DNA of 5,170 bases. It comes from an uncultured Syntrophobacteraceae bacterium. Its GTDB lineage: Bacteria; Desulfobacterota; Syntrophobacteria; Syntrophobacterales; Syntrophobacteraceae. Both the position numbers and the translations under genes were made by a program. The stretch covers positions 1 to 5,170 of the forward strand of contig CALBZH010000200.1 in NCBI GenBank assembly GCA_937889795.1. The letters run 5' to 3'. How positions within the stretch are numbered: the stretch's first letter is position 1; each line of letters opens with the position of its first letter. This document shows positions 4,947 through 5,170 of the stretch, piece by piece. Below the pieces are notes generated by a model. That model was not told the origin of the DNA, did no database searches, and saw only the letters and a list, made by a program, of their open reading frames with translations.

Positions 4947-5170
4947 ATGAAAGCCATGATCCTGGCAGCTGGTCTGGGGACGCGGCTGCGCCCCCTCAGC
5001 CTCACAAGGCCCAAGGTGCTGACCCCTTTGTGGGGGATGACCATGCTGGAGTATTGGATAGAACGGCTGTCTCGCGAAGGCTTCGAGGCCGTCGTCATCA
5101 ACGCGTATCATTTGAGCGAATCCCTGGTTGGCGCGGTCAAGGGTCGGTCCTGGCCGATTCCGGTGACGGT
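4947..5170 (+). CDS. Sugar-1-phosphate nucleotidyltransferase, N-terminal part (partial)
   Basis: Seventy-four complete codons of a cytosolic NDP-sugar pyrophosphorylase-type enzyme, which joins a sugar-1-phosphate to an NTP with release of pyrophosphate. MILAAGLGTRLRPL (4-17) is the nucleotide-binding signature loop. RPKVLTPL (21-28) carries the conserved Lys (K23). The segment GFEAVVINAYHL (45-56) is the second strand-loop, with an N-x-x-H-L pattern reminiscent of MurU-like or mannose/heptose-1-phosphate members. Specificity cannot be decided without the rest. ATG at 4947 is chosen because the frame is closed by TAG at 4914-4916 and no other start lies between. The ribosome site is poor: GAGG (4929-4932) stands 14 bases away. 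The gene diverges from the lipoprotein gene and its 3' end is outside the window. Confidence 0.93.
   Translation, partial: MKAMILAAGLGTRLRPLSLTRPKVLTPLWGMTMLEYWIERLSREGFEAVVINAYHLSESLVGAVKGRSWPIPVT

Overview
The window reads like a piece of a moderately GC-rich chromosome from an anaerobic, hydrogen-metabolising bacterium, most likely of the former Deltaproteobacteria (Desulfobacterota; Syntrophobacter-like or sulfate-reducer-like). This placement is inference. It rests on a Tat-exported [NiFe]-hydrogenase small subunit, a sigma-54 activator with a textbook -24/-12 promoter next to it, and a glycine-zipper lipoprotein. No rRNA, tRNA, CRISPR array or complete transposon was seen.

Layout from left to right. 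(1) 1-407, minus: N-terminal part of a periplasmic [NiFe]-hydrogenase small subunit, cut by the window edge. (2) About 421-905: non-coding DNA with four copies of a CGCACGGATT-like motif, two of them forming a perfect 11-bp inverted repeat. (3) 906-1082, minus: a small putative helix-turn-helix protein of 58 aa. (4) 1231-1269: a strong intrinsic terminator for leftward transcripts, followed to 1560 by about 290 bp without a convincing gene. (5) 1561-2022, minus: a single-domain response regulator whose phospho-acceptor Asp is replaced by Glu. (6) 2046-2062: a consensus sigma-54 promoter driving that regulator. (7) 2275-3657, minus: a complete NtrC-type sigma-54 activator (receiver, AAA+, Fis HTH). 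(8) 3776-3807: an intrinsic terminator separating the activator from (9) 3853-4491, minus: a lipoprotein with an internal glycine zipper. (10) About 4521-4946: a divergent intergenic region with heptamer repeats nested in a 124-bp inverted-repeat structure. (11) 4947-5170, plus: the start of a sugar-1-phosphate nucleotidyltransferase, cut by the window edge.

Functional reading. The most coherent unit is the regulator pair. A canonical activator (phosphosite D54, GAFTGA loop intact) lies immediately upstream of a sigma-54 promoter that drives a non-canonical receiver protein (Glu at the phosphosite, Ala at the switch Thr). This suggests that the activator turns on the pseudo-receiver, possibly as the output of the two-component branch; no histidine kinase is in the window. 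The hydrogenase, the lipoprotein and the nucleotidyltransferase appear to be separate transcription units. Whether the regulators control the hydrogenase cannot be told from this sequence: the only sigma-54-like site upstream of the hydrogenase has the wrong spacing.
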